Shown: positions 33,989-41,954 of the stretch, piece by piece
Position numbering within the stretch: the stretch's first letter is position 1
How the letters are laid out: each line of letters opens with the position of its first letter
From: Eubacterium sp.
GTDB lineage: Bacteria > Bacillota > Clostridia > Peptostreptococcales > Anaerovoracaceae
DNA: 64,000 nt
Assembly: GCA_021769965.1 (NCBI GenBank)
Contig: JAETRU010000005.1
Span: forward strand, 47,555-111,554
Reading direction: 5' to 3'
Position numbers and translations under genes: made by a program
The notes under the pieces: model-generated
What the model was told of the DNA's origin: nothing
Databases searched by the model: none
Seen by the model: only the letters and a program-made list of their open reading frames with translations

Positions 33989-36028
33989 TCATGACGGATC
34001 CTTTGATCTCAGATACTCTTCTCCCTCCTGGGTGATGCGGCAGCCGCCGCGGCCCCTTTCGATGGTGATCAGGCCGTTGTCTCTGAACTGGACCAGCAGC
34101 TGGCGCAGCTTTCCGTCGCTGATTCTTATCCGCCGGTCTTTCAGTTCGGACAGGATACCGCTGCGGCCGATCCCATGGAACGGTTCTGTGAATCTGGCGA
34201 TAAGGGACAGGATCAGTATGTCCAGATCCTGCGCCGGCTGGCAGGCGGTTTCTTCCACAGCGGGCTGCAGAGGAGACAGTACAGGCGTGGCTGGCGCGGT
34301 TTTCCGCCGGGCACGCAGGTAGGACGGAAAATCGTGGAAGGTCTCGTAATATTTCGCGGCGTTCTCCAGCTGCCGCACGTTGCCAGGCCATGGATAGGCC
34401 CGGACGGAGTCTTTTTGCTGGTCAGTAAGCTCCGCGTATGTATCGCCTAAAAACACTCTGAGCAGCGGGAGTATGTCAGCCTGACGCTGGCGGAGAGGCG
34501 GTATTTCAATGGGTATAACGCTGAGGCGGTAGAAAAGGTCGCTGCGGAATCTGCCGCTGGCGACCAGGGTTTCCAGGTCCTGATTGCTTGCGGCGATGAT
34601 GCGCACATCCAGATTGATGATCTTGTCGCTGCCGATACGCATGACCTGCTGCTCCTGCAGAACACGCAGCAGCTGAGACTGCAGATTCGGGGAAATGTCA
34701 CCGATCTCATCGAGGAATATGGTGCCGTGGTTGGCCTGCTCGAAGAGTCCTGCCCGGCCGCTCTTCTGCGCTCCGGTAAAAGAACCGCCCTCATAACCGA
34801 ACAGCTGGCTTTCCAGCAGGGATTCAGGCAGGGTGTTACAGTTGATCGCGACAAAAGGATAGCTGCTCCGGTCTGAATAGTTGTGAATGGACTGGGCCAG
34901 AAGCTCTTTGCCCGTACCGCTTTCGCCATGGATCAGGACGGTATAGTTGGTGCTGGCAGCCCGTCTGGCAATGGAAATGGTTTCCTCCATGACGGATGAA
35001 ACGTGCAGGATATCCTGGAAATGGTATTTCGCGATGAGCCCGTTCTGGTGCAGGTGTCTGCTCAGATTGCTTTCCATTTCACGGAGATGGCTTTCACTGT
35101 GGAAAGTGAAGCAGCAGCCCATGGGCTGGTCCATGAACATGAGAGGCACTTTTTCGACCATATAATGGCCGCCGTTTAATTCGATGGTGGTATCGCTCTT
35201 TATATCCTTAAGAAGGGTCAGCATTTCACTGCAGATACCGTCCTGAGCTTTTCCCGGCCTGCCGGATCTTCCAGACAGAAGCAGACGATCCGCCTGTTCG
35301 TTGCTGTAGACCAGCTGGAATTCTGTGTTTACCACCAGAATCGCTGTAGGCAGATCCTGGACCACCAGATTGATGATCTGGGTCTTCAGATGACTGTTCA
35401 GAAAACTGGCCGGTGAATCGCTGTCACGCTCTGCGATGGAGTTCAGGTGCTTGATCAGATTTCGGGATGTGATATCGCTTGTAAGATGCAGGGTCTCTGA
35501 CAGCTGCAGCAGTGTGTCGAAGCTGATGACCCTGTAGAGAAAATCGATCACGTGAGGGATCTGCGGCGGTACCAGACGGGATTCTCCGGGCGTCAGGGCG
35601 TACTGAAAGGAGCCGCAGGCAGCCGCGTTGTCCGGGTTGAAGGGGATCAGGTTCAGATGACCGATGCCCAGCTCGTAGAGGGCATGGGCTGTATGAACGG
35701 AAGAATCAAAGGAATCGTTTACTACCAGAACGTCTGAACCTTCCGGAATATCCATGATCAGAGACATGGCTGCCTTTTGGATACTGCGCTTCATCAGCAC
35801 GATCTTTTTGAAATCGGAGATGTGAGGACGCAGAGGGGCGAGCAGCGCGGTGTTGGACAGCAGAAAGGCGTCTGCCTCGATGACGGTGTCCTCCTGCATC
35901 TGGTCGAAATAGTAATTGGTGATGCTCACATAGCCTTCGAAGAGTTCCTCAAGGGTATGCTGGTTGTGCTCGATGGCAGGAAGGTTGGCTAAGTGGTCAT
36001 AAATGACAGCGATCGTTTTTGTTTCCAT
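33989..36028 (-). CDS. Sigma-54-dependent transcriptional activator with PAS domain and winged-helix C-terminus
   Basis: A 679-residue enhancer-binding protein. Residues 1 to about 200 form a putative sensory domain I do not recognise. A PAS-like segment follows (LPTAILVVNTEFQLVYSNEQ). The AAA+ domain (about 340-565) has Walker A GESGTGKE, the sigma-54 contact loop GSFTGA in place of GAFTGA, and Walker B GTIFLDEIGD. The C-terminus is not a Fis helix-turn-helix but a winged-helix-like segment (ILSELKDRRIRISDGKLRQLL). The ATG at 36028 has GGAG upstream; a TTG 24 nt earlier is less likely. Four sigma-54 promoters in this window flank it or lie upstream of peptide genes, so it is the obvious candidate activator for them. 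Confidence 0.9.
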   Translation of the reverse strand: METKTIAVIYDHLANLPAIEHNQHTLEELFEGYVSITNYYFDQMQEDTVIEADAFLLSNTALLAPLRPHISDFKKIVLMKRSIQKAAMSLIMDIPEGSDVLVVNDSFDSSVHTAHALYELGIGHLNLIPFNPDNAAACGSFQYALTPGESRLVPPQIPHVIDFLYRVISFDTLLQLSETLHLTSDITSRNLIKHLNSIAERDSDSPASFLNSHLKTQIINLVVQDLPTAILVVNTEFQLVYSNEQADRLLLSGRSGRPGKAQDGICSEMLTLLKDIKSDTTIELNGGHYMVEKVPLMFMDQPMGCCFTFHSESHLREMESNLSRHLHQNGLIAKYHFQDILHVSSVMEETISIARRAASTNYTVLIHGESGTGKELLAQSIHNYSDRSSYPFVAINCNTLPESLLESQLFGYEGGSFTGAQKSGRAGLFEQANHGTIFLDEIGDISPNLQSQLLRVLQEQQVMRIGSDKIINLDVRIIAASNQDLETLVASGRFRSDLFYRLSVIPIEIPPLRQRQADILPLLRVFLGDTYAELTDQQKDSVRAYPWPGNVRQLENAAKYYETFHDFPSYLRARRKTAPATPVLSPLQPAVEETACQPAQDLDILILSLIARFTEPFHGIGRSGILSELKDRRIRISDGKLRQLLVQFRDNGLITIERGRGGCRITQEGEEYLRSKDPS

Positions 36029-36244
36029 TTTCTGATGTCTCCGTTTATCCAAAGGTGTAGTTTTCTTTTGCTGTTAAAATTGTAACACGGTTAAAGAGAA
36101 AAAGCAATGTAAATGGTTTTAAATGGATTTACCTGGGATAAAATCTTTTCTGACCGCAGGAGAAAGAATGTGATGGACCATCGAAAAAAGCCCAGTTTGA
36201 CGGGTTGGCGGCAAAATCAGCGGCGGTCCGGACAAAAAAGATCT

Positions 36245-36259
36245 TGGCATAAAATTTGC
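36245..36259 (+). promoter_or_regulatory. Sigma-54 (-24/-12) promoter for the serine hydrolase
   Basis: TGGCATAAAATTTGC, with 10 nt between GG and GC. The expected start is near 36271. GGAT elements (36125 and 36136) lie about 110-120 bp upstream. Confidence 0.78.
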
Positions 36260-36324
36260 TTATTGATACAGTAGCGGACGTGGGACGGACTTTCATACAG
36301 GTACTAAAAGAGAGGAGTAGGACA

Positions 36325-37791
36325 TTGACATACAGGAGGCAGTTAGACAGGGCGTATATAGAGAGGGAAAGAGAATATTGGAGAATACCGGGCATGGCGG
36401 TGGTGCTGATCCAGCCGGGGGAGGAGGATCAGATATTCTGCTGCGGGTATCGTGACGCGGAGCAGAAGCTGCCTGTAGACGAGGATACGCAGTTCTGCAT
36501 CGCTTCCTGCTCAAAATCAATGACGGCGGCGCTTCTGGCGAAACTTGTAGACTTGGGGAAACTGGATTTTGACGTGCCTGTCAGAGAACTGGTTCCCGAG
36601 CTGATGATGAAAGACAGGGAAGCTAACGAGGCCATGTCGCTGCGCGATATGCTGTGCCACAGGACCGGCCTTGGAGGCCACGACGCGCTGTGGCCGGGAA
36701 CAGCGGAGCGGAAGGATCTGGCGCGGCGTCTGCGCTATCTGGATCCCAGCCTGCCGTTCCGCCAGAAAGCCCAGTACAGCAATCTGATCTACGCTCTTGC
36801 CGGATATGCGGCCGAGGCTGTTACCGGACAGAGTTGGGAGACCCTGATGCGCCAGTTTATCTTTGAGCCTTTGTCTATGGAACGGACTACCTGTACCGCA
36901 GCGGAGATCCTCTCAGACGGGAATCACGCCGAGCCGTATCAGTTTAAAGACGGAACTCTGAAACGGATGAAATTCTGGAACGTGGATCTTGCCGGTCCGG
37001 CAGCGTCAGTCAACAGCACTGTGCGGGACATGGCGAAGTGGCTGCATTTTCATATTGACGGAGGCAGAACCGCGGACGGAAGACAGCTGATATCAGAAAA
37101 GAATTTCCTGCAGATGCATGAAAAGCAGATCGATTATGTGGACAGCGCGGGGCTCAGCGATGACTGCTACCCGGGCAGAGGATACTGCATGGGCTGGCAG
37201 TGCGGCCAGTACCGCGGGCACAGATTCCAGAAGCATTCCGGCAAGATAGAGGGATACAGCACACTGCAGGTGTATCTGCCTGAAGAGAAGATCGGTGTCG
37301 CGATCCTCATGAATCTGCACTCACCGTCAACGCCTGTATTCTATACCGTGTTATACAGCATCCTGGATCGTGTTCTGGGGTATCCTGACGCCCACTGGGA
37401 GAAAAGGTTCCGCGGTCAGGAACTTTACGCGCCGCTGGAACGCTATACGGATTGTGAAGAGGATCTGAGAGACGGCTTTTTAGAAGACAGTGACAAAGGC
37501 AGAGAACCGGCGCATCCGCAGGAGGAGTACGCCGGGACGTACTTTGACCCGGGATACGGAACTGTGACTGTAACCCAGAGGGAAGGACAGCTGTGGCTTC
37601 ACTACCGGGATCAGACGCTGCCGATGCATCACTGGGGAAAGGATTCCTTCTGGATAGAGGGAGTGAAAGAGGATATACTGACTATGACGGTTCCGGTAAA
37701 CGGACGCGAGGATGAGAAAGGCCGGATATGCGGTCTGGAGATCAGATATGAGCCGCGGGTCAGGCCGGTCTGTTTCGCGAAGCAAAGTTAG
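36325..37791 (+). CDS. Serine hydrolase, beta-lactamase/DD-peptidase family (class C type)
   Basis: A 488-residue protein of the PF00144-like fold. It has the Ser-x-x-Lys motif in CIASCSKSMTAALL, a Tyr-x-Asn motif in QYSNLIYALAG and an HSGKIEG motif replacing KTG. A C-terminal beta domain (about 400-485, EYAGTYFDPGYGTVTV) is common in D-aminopeptidase-like relatives. There is no signal peptide, so it is probably cytosolic. The start is set at TTG 36325, because AGAGGAG lies 8 nt before it and the sigma-54 transcript should begin near 36271, which excludes the earlier TTG at 36256. Hydrolysis of peptides or D-amino-acid amides is inferred from its regulon neighbours. Confidence 0.85.
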   Translation: MTYRRQLDRAYIEREREYWRIPGMAVVLIQPGEEDQIFCCGYRDAEQKLPVDEDTQFCIASCSKSMTAALLAKLVDLGKLDFDVPVRELVPELMMKDREANEAMSLRDMLCHRTGLGGHDALWPGTAERKDLARRLRYLDPSLPFRQKAQYSNLIYALAGYAAEAVTGQSWETLMRQFIFEPLSMERTTCTAAEILSDGNHAEPYQFKDGTLKRMKFWNVDLAGPAASVNSTVRDMAKWLHFHIDGGRTADGRQLISEKNFLQMHEKQIDYVDSAGLSDDCYPGRGYCMGWQCGQYRGHRFQKHSGKIEGYSTLQVYLPEEKIGVAILMNLHSPSTPVFYTVLYSILDRVLGYPDAHWEKRFRGQELYAPLERYTDCEEDLRDGFLEDSDKGREPAHPQEEYAGTYFDPGYGTVTVTQREGQLWLHYRDQTLPMHHWGKDSFWIEGVKEDILTMTVPVNGREDEKGRICGLEIRYEPRVRPVCFAKQS

Positions 37792-37798
37792 CCCGCTA

Positions 37799-37826
37799 TT
37801 GACAAATGGCAGGATTCTGCGATAAT
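37799..37826 (+). promoter_or_regulatory. Sigma-A promoter for gtrA-type gene
   Basis: TTGACA (37799-37804), 16 nt, GATAAT (37821-37826), directly after the serine hydrolase stop. Confidence 0.75.
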
Positions 37827-37889
37827 TGTACTATGGTGCAGAAATGAACTATAGTACATTTTTTTATTTAATCATTCAGGGGGAGTATT

Positions 37890-38324
37890 ATGTCCAGAAA
37901 CGACAAATTGACCAAGAGGGAAAACGGGATGCAGATTTTAAAGTTTATTTTGTTTTCTGCTTCAGCAGGTATCGTTCAGACTTTATCCTTTACAGCGCTC
38001 AACGAGCTGCTCAGCTGGCCATACTGGCCGTGCTATCTGATTGCGCTGATCCTTTCTGTTCTGTGGAATTTCACCATGAACAGAGAGTTCACCTTCAAGT
38101 CTGCCAACAATGTTCCGGCTGCCATGGCAAAAGTCTTTGGCTTCTATTGCGTGTTTACGCCTTTGTCTGTGTGGTGGGGCAGCGCCCTGACCGGCAGAGG
38201 ATGGAATGAATATCTGGTTTTGTTCGGCACGATGGCGGTAAATTTGACTACAGAATTCCTCTATGACCGTTTTTTTGTCTTCAGAGGCAGTATCAACACC
38301 AACCGGCGCGCAGCCAGAAAATGA
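37890..38324 (+). CDS. GtrA-family membrane protein
   Basis: A 144-residue protein with four hydrophobic segments and the family signatures FILFSASAGIVQTLSF, LSVLWNFTMNREFTF and a C-terminal NLTTEFLYDRFFVF. GtrA-like proteins are thought to help move undecaprenyl-linked sugars across the membrane for surface glycosylation, but no glycosyltransferase adjoins it. GGGGGAG precedes the ATG. Confidence 0.9.
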   Translation: MSRNDKLTKRENGMQILKFILFSASAGIVQTLSFTALNELLSWPYWPCYLIALILSVLWNFTMNREFTFKSANNVPAAMAKVFGFYCVFTPLSVWWGSALTGRGWNEYLVLFGTMAVNLTTEFLYDRFFVFRGSINTNRRAARK

Positions 38325-38428
38325 GGCTCCTATGACTGCAGGCGGCAGTTCAGGATTTTCTGTGGATATCTGTGAAAGTCTGCTGTATAATAAAGAAGAC
38401 AATGAAGAAAGGTTCAGGTCAGAAAAAA

Positions 38429-39124
38429 ATGGGCAATACTACATATGAGATGATTCGTAAATATGCCGGGCAGCTGGCGGCCATGGAGCACAGGAAAACC
38501 ATGACCATATTTGTCAAATCAGGTCAGTGTAACTGGGTGACAAAAGGTGATTCAAACTTTGAAAGTCTAAGTCAGGAAGATATTATCAAAGCAGAGGAAC
38601 TGCTTGAAACCGAAAAACAGACAGAAACCGAAGAGGAAGCCGGAAGAGAGGATCGGTATCTCCGGGCTGTCGCTGAGCTGTTTGTCAGCGAGCCGGAGAA
38701 CTCGGAGCTGCAGGCTGCCGTTCTGGCTGTGACGCCGTTTTGCGGCCGGATCGCCCGCCGCGGGACGCCGCTGACAGCGTCTCTGGATGATATGGCGCAG
38801 ATCGTCGGCTGGCAGGTGCGGCAGGCAGCGCCCGACGCAGCCTCGATCCGCAGGACTTTGAGAAACGCGTCGGCATGCTTTCTCGGCGAAATGGTCTTAG
38901 CTACAGGACGAAATCTGTATGAGGCTGTAGTGGCGCTGGAAGTGGCAGAAAAGTCGGCGGAGGTAACGCTCCGGGCAGAGCAGCTGGGCGGGGTGCGCCT
39001 TCTGCCGCGGACAGAGGCGCATCGGATGCGGAGAACATATAAAAAGAAATACTCCAAGGCGGAGCAGGAGATAAAAGCCCGGGAGGGAAAGGAAGAGGAC
39101 GAAGATGGAAATCATGAGTCATGA
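38429..39124 (+). CDS. Conserved-looking protein of unknown function, overlapping the aldolase-ALDH gene
   Basis: A 231-residue soluble protein with no motif I recognise. It has a short N-terminal region (MGNTTYEMIRKYAGQLAAME), an acidic Glu/Thr-rich linker near 50-65, an Ala-rich helical middle (about 70-190) and a Lys/Glu-rich charged tail ending EDEDGNHES. The start is uncertain: ATG 38402 (10 residues longer) follows a TATAAT box (38386-38391) so closely that its leader would be only a few bases. Neither ATG has a strong SD. Its last 20 nt overlap the start of the aldolase-ALDH fusion, suggesting coupled translation and a linked function. Confidence 0.72.
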   Translation: MGNTTYEMIRKYAGQLAAMEHRKTMTIFVKSGQCNWVTKGDSNFESLSQEDIIKAEELLETEKQTETEEEAGREDRYLRAVAELFVSEPENSELQAAVLAVTPFCGRIARRGTPLTASLDDMAQIVGWQVRQAAPDAASIRRTLRNASACFLGEMVLATGRNLYEAVVALEVAEKSAEVTLRAEQLGGVRLLPRTEAHRMRRTYKKKYSKAEQEIKAREGKEEDEDGNHES

Positions 39125-41147
39125 AGCCGAAAAGAGAGAAAACTTACTCAGAGAACAGCTGGTGACATACGGAAAGAAACTGGTGGAGACCGGCCTGGTG
39201 CAGGGGACCTGGGGGAATCTGTCCCTGCGGCTGGATGAGAAATACATGCTGGTGACGCCGTCTGGACTGGATTATACGCGTCTGACAGCAGCGGACATGG
39301 TAAAAGTCTGCATCGACACTTTGGAGTACGTTGGCGATCTCCCGCCGACTTCGGAGAAGAGCCTTCACGCCGCGATCTATGAGACACGGCCGGAGGTCGG
39401 CGCCGTGATCCACACCCATTCCAGGCTCTGCAGCGTATTTGCAGCAGCCAGGCGGCCTGTGCCGGTGAAAGATCCGGAGATGCAGGAGATCTTTGGAAGC
39501 CGGATCCCGCTGGCAAAGTACGCACTGCCGGGTACCGGCGCTCTGAGAGACAATACGGTCAGCGCGCTGGGACAGGGCTGGGGCTGCATTATGAGCGGCC
39601 ACGGCATGATCGCCTGCGGCAGCTCCCTGGAAGACGCCTTTGACCACTGCCAGCAGATGGAGGCATGCTGCGGCAGCTATCTGGAAGTGGACGGCGCGGA
39701 GGCAGAAGTCCCGGGTACAGAAACCGCGTCTGAAGCTGTGCATGAGACTGCGTCAGAAGTGTCTCCGGCGGCAAAGGAGCCCGTCATCGAGGATGTTTTG
39801 AAGCGGCAGAGGATCTGCTTCGAAAGCGGCGCGACCCGCGAGCTGTCCCACAGGAGAGAGGCCCTTATCCGCCTCAGGGATACCCTCAAAGCCCATGAGG
39901 ACGATATCTTTGACGCGCTGCATCTGGATCTGGGAAAGAGCCGCTATGAGGCTTACGCCACGGAGCTGGGCATCGTCTACGAAGAGATCCGCTATATGCT
40001 GCGGCACCTTGCGCAGCTGGCAAGGCCGAAGCATGCAGGTTCCGGCATCGCCAATTTCCCGTCGCGGAGCAGGATCTATCAGGAGCCTTACGGAAGCGTT
40101 CTGATCATGGCGCCGTGGAACTATCCGCTGCAGCTGGCACTGACACCGCTGGCCGGGGCGCTGGCTGCCGGGAACTGTGCCGTAGTCAAGCCGTCGGCCT
40201 ACGCGCCTCACGTTTCCGAGGTGATCAAAGAGATTCTGTCGGAGGCTTTCAGCGAGGCCTTTGTGTATACGGTCGTAGGAGGGAGACAGGCCAATCAGGA
40301 TCTGCTGTCGCAGCACTTTGACTATATCTTCTTTACCGGAGGCAAGGCGGTAGGCAGACAGGTCATGGCGGCAGCGGCAAAGCATCTGACGCCGGTAACT
40401 CTGGAGCTGGGCGGCAAGAGCCCGTGCATCGTAGACGAAACGGCAGATATCGCCGTGGCGGCGCGGCGGATCGTCTGGGGCAAATTCCTCAACTGCGGGC
40501 AGACCTGCGTGGCGCCGGATTACGCAGTGGTGCACAGGTCTGTGAAAGATAAGCTGATCCAGGCTGTAAAGCGCAATATCGAGGCCCTTTACGGCAGAGA
40601 ACCTGTGGAAAGCAGGGATTACGGCAAGATCATCAATGAGAAGCACTTTGACCGGCTGCAGGCCATTCTGGAAAAAGAGCCGCCGGCATCGCCGTGGTCA
40701 TCAGACAGGAGCAGGCTGAAAATAGGGCCTGTGATCCTGGAAGACGCCCGCTGGGACAGCGCGGCTATGGAGGATGAGATCTTCGGACCGATCCTGCCGG
40801 TCATCGCTTATGACGATCTGCGGGAGGTAAAGGCGCAGATAGAAAAGCGTCCGAGGCCGCTGGCTCTGTATCTGTTCAGCAGCTCCGAAAAAAATATAAA
40901 GTTTATTACAGGCAGCCTTTCCTATGGGGGCGGCTGCGTCAACGATACCATCATGCATCTGGCGTCGACCCGGCTGCCTTTCGGCGGCGTGGGTGAAAGC
41001 GGTATGGGCAGCTATCACGGAAAGTACAGCTTTCAGACCTTCACCCATCAGAAGAGCGTGCTGAGAAAAAGCATCCGCGTCGACCTGCCCCTGCGGTACC
41101 CGCCGTACGGAAAGAGTCTGCGGTGGCTGCGCGTGTTCCTCAGGTAG
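39105..41147 (+). CDS. Class II aldolase / aldehyde dehydrogenase fusion protein
   Basis: A 680-residue two-enzyme polypeptide. Residues 1 to about 195 form a class II (FucA/AraD-type, zinc-dependent) aldolase: QGTWGNLSLR, TPSGLDY, the metal ligands HTHS near 103 and GHGMI near 165, and the acidic residue in TSEKSLH. A Glu/Ala/Ser-rich linker (about 196-225) leads to a class-3-type aldehyde dehydrogenase with APWNYPLQL, catalytic Glu in LELGGKSP near 433 and Cys in NCGQTC near 466. The ALDH3-like tail RYPPYGKSLRWL is present. The arrangement suggests that an aldehyde released by retro-aldol cleavage is oxidised at once. The substrate sugar is unknown. SD GGAAGAGG; the start overlaps the preceding gene. 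Confidence 0.9.
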   Translation: MEIMSHEAEKRENLLREQLVTYGKKLVETGLVQGTWGNLSLRLDEKYMLVTPSGLDYTRLTAADMVKVCIDTLEYVGDLPPTSEKSLHAAIYETRPEVGAVIHTHSRLCSVFAAARRPVPVKDPEMQEIFGSRIPLAKYALPGTGALRDNTVSALGQGWGCIMSGHGMIACGSSLEDAFDHCQQMEACCGSYLEVDGAEAEVPGTETASEAVHETASEVSPAAKEPVIEDVLKRQRICFESGATRELSHRREALIRLRDTLKAHEDDIFDALHLDLGKSRYEAYATELGIVYEEIRYMLRHLAQLARPKHAGSGIANFPSRSRIYQEPYGSVLIMAPWNYPLQLALTPLAGALAAGNCAVVKPSAYAPHVSEVIKEILSEAFSEAFVYTVVGGRQANQDLLSQHFDYIFFTGGKAVGRQVMAAAAKHLTPVTLELGGKSPCIVDETADIAVAARRIVWGKFLNCGQTCVAPDYAVVHRSVKDKLIQAVKRNIEALYGREPVESRDYGKIINEKHFDRLQAILEKEPPASPWSSDRSRLKIGPVILEDARWDSAAMEDEIFGPILPVIAYDDLREVKAQIEKRPRPLALYLFSSSEKNIKFITGSLSYGGGCVNDTIMHLASTRLPFGGVGESGMGSYHGKYSFQTFTHQKSVLRKSIRVDLPLRYPPYGKSLRWLRVFLR

Positions 41148-41189
41148 GAATGTCAGAGCGAAAAAGAAGGAGGAAATCCAAATAAATTT

Positions 41190-41939
41190 ATGACAGACGA
41201 AAAAAATACAGACATGCGATACGCGGTGCTCATCGACGCCGATAACATCGCGGGAAAATATATCAAGACCATCATGGACGAGGTGTCCAACTACGGAACC
41301 GCCACATACCGGCGGATCTACGGAGACTGGACCAACCCCAGTCTTGAAGGATGGAAAAAGAACCTGCTGGAGAATTCCATCATCCCGGTGCAGCAGTATG
41401 GCTATACCACCGGGAAGAACTCAACCGATGCGGCTATGATCATAGACGCTATGGACATTCTTTATTCAGAGAACGTGGATGGATTCTGCCTGGTGACCAG
41501 CGACAGCGATTTCACCAGACTGGCGGCCCGGCTGCGGGAATCCGGCATGGACGTCATCGGCATGGGCGAGCAGAAGACCCCGCGGGCTTTCATCGCCGCC
41601 TGCAACAGGTTCAAATATTTAGATCTGATCTATTCGGAAAAGAAGGAAATGGCAAAAGCCGATGAAGAAGTGAAGGAGAGCAAGAAGGCCAGCGTGCAGG
41701 ATAATCTGGAAGCTCTGAAATCTGCCATCGTGGATATGGTAGAGGAGAACTCCGACGAGGACGGCTGGATGACCACAGGTACGCTGGGCACCATTTTATC
41801 CAAACGGTATCCTGACTTTGACGTGCGTAATTTCGGCTATACCAAGCTGACGCCGTTTATCCGGTCGCTGAACCTGTTTGAGATCCGGGTGCATCGGGCC
41901 GGCCCTAACAACAAGCAGATCCTGATCCGCAAGAAATAG
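41190..41939 (+). CDS. NYN-domain protein with C-terminal OST-HTH/LOTUS-like domain
   Basis: A 249-residue protein. The N-terminal NYN/PIN-like nuclease domain (about 8-150) has the acidic active-site residues in VLIDADNI, NSTDAAMIIDAMDI and LVTSDSDFTRLAARL. After a charged linker, residues about 170-249 resemble an OST-HTH domain (TTGTLGTILSKRYPDFDVRNFGYTKLTPFI). Proteins of this plan are suspected RNA nucleases or RNA-binding factors. It lies 15 nt before tilS. Confidence 0.88.
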   Translation: MTDEKNTDMRYAVLIDADNIAGKYIKTIMDEVSNYGTATYRRIYGDWTNPSLEGWKKNLLENSIIPVQQYGYTTGKNSTDAAMIIDAMDILYSENVDGFCLVTSDSDFTRLAARLRESGMDVIGMGEQKTPRAFIAACNRFKYLDLIYSEKKEMAKADEEVKESKKASVQDNLEALKSAIVDMVEENSDEDGWMTTGTLGTILSKRYPDFDVRNFGYTKLTPFIRSLNLFEIRVHRAGPNNKQILIRKK

Positions 41940-41954
41940 AAGAAGAGACAGACT

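Noticed and set aside
36256..36324. Longer start of the serine hydrolase at the TTG at 36256
   Set aside because: This TTG lies inside the -12 element of the sigma-54 promoter, so the transcript would not contain it.
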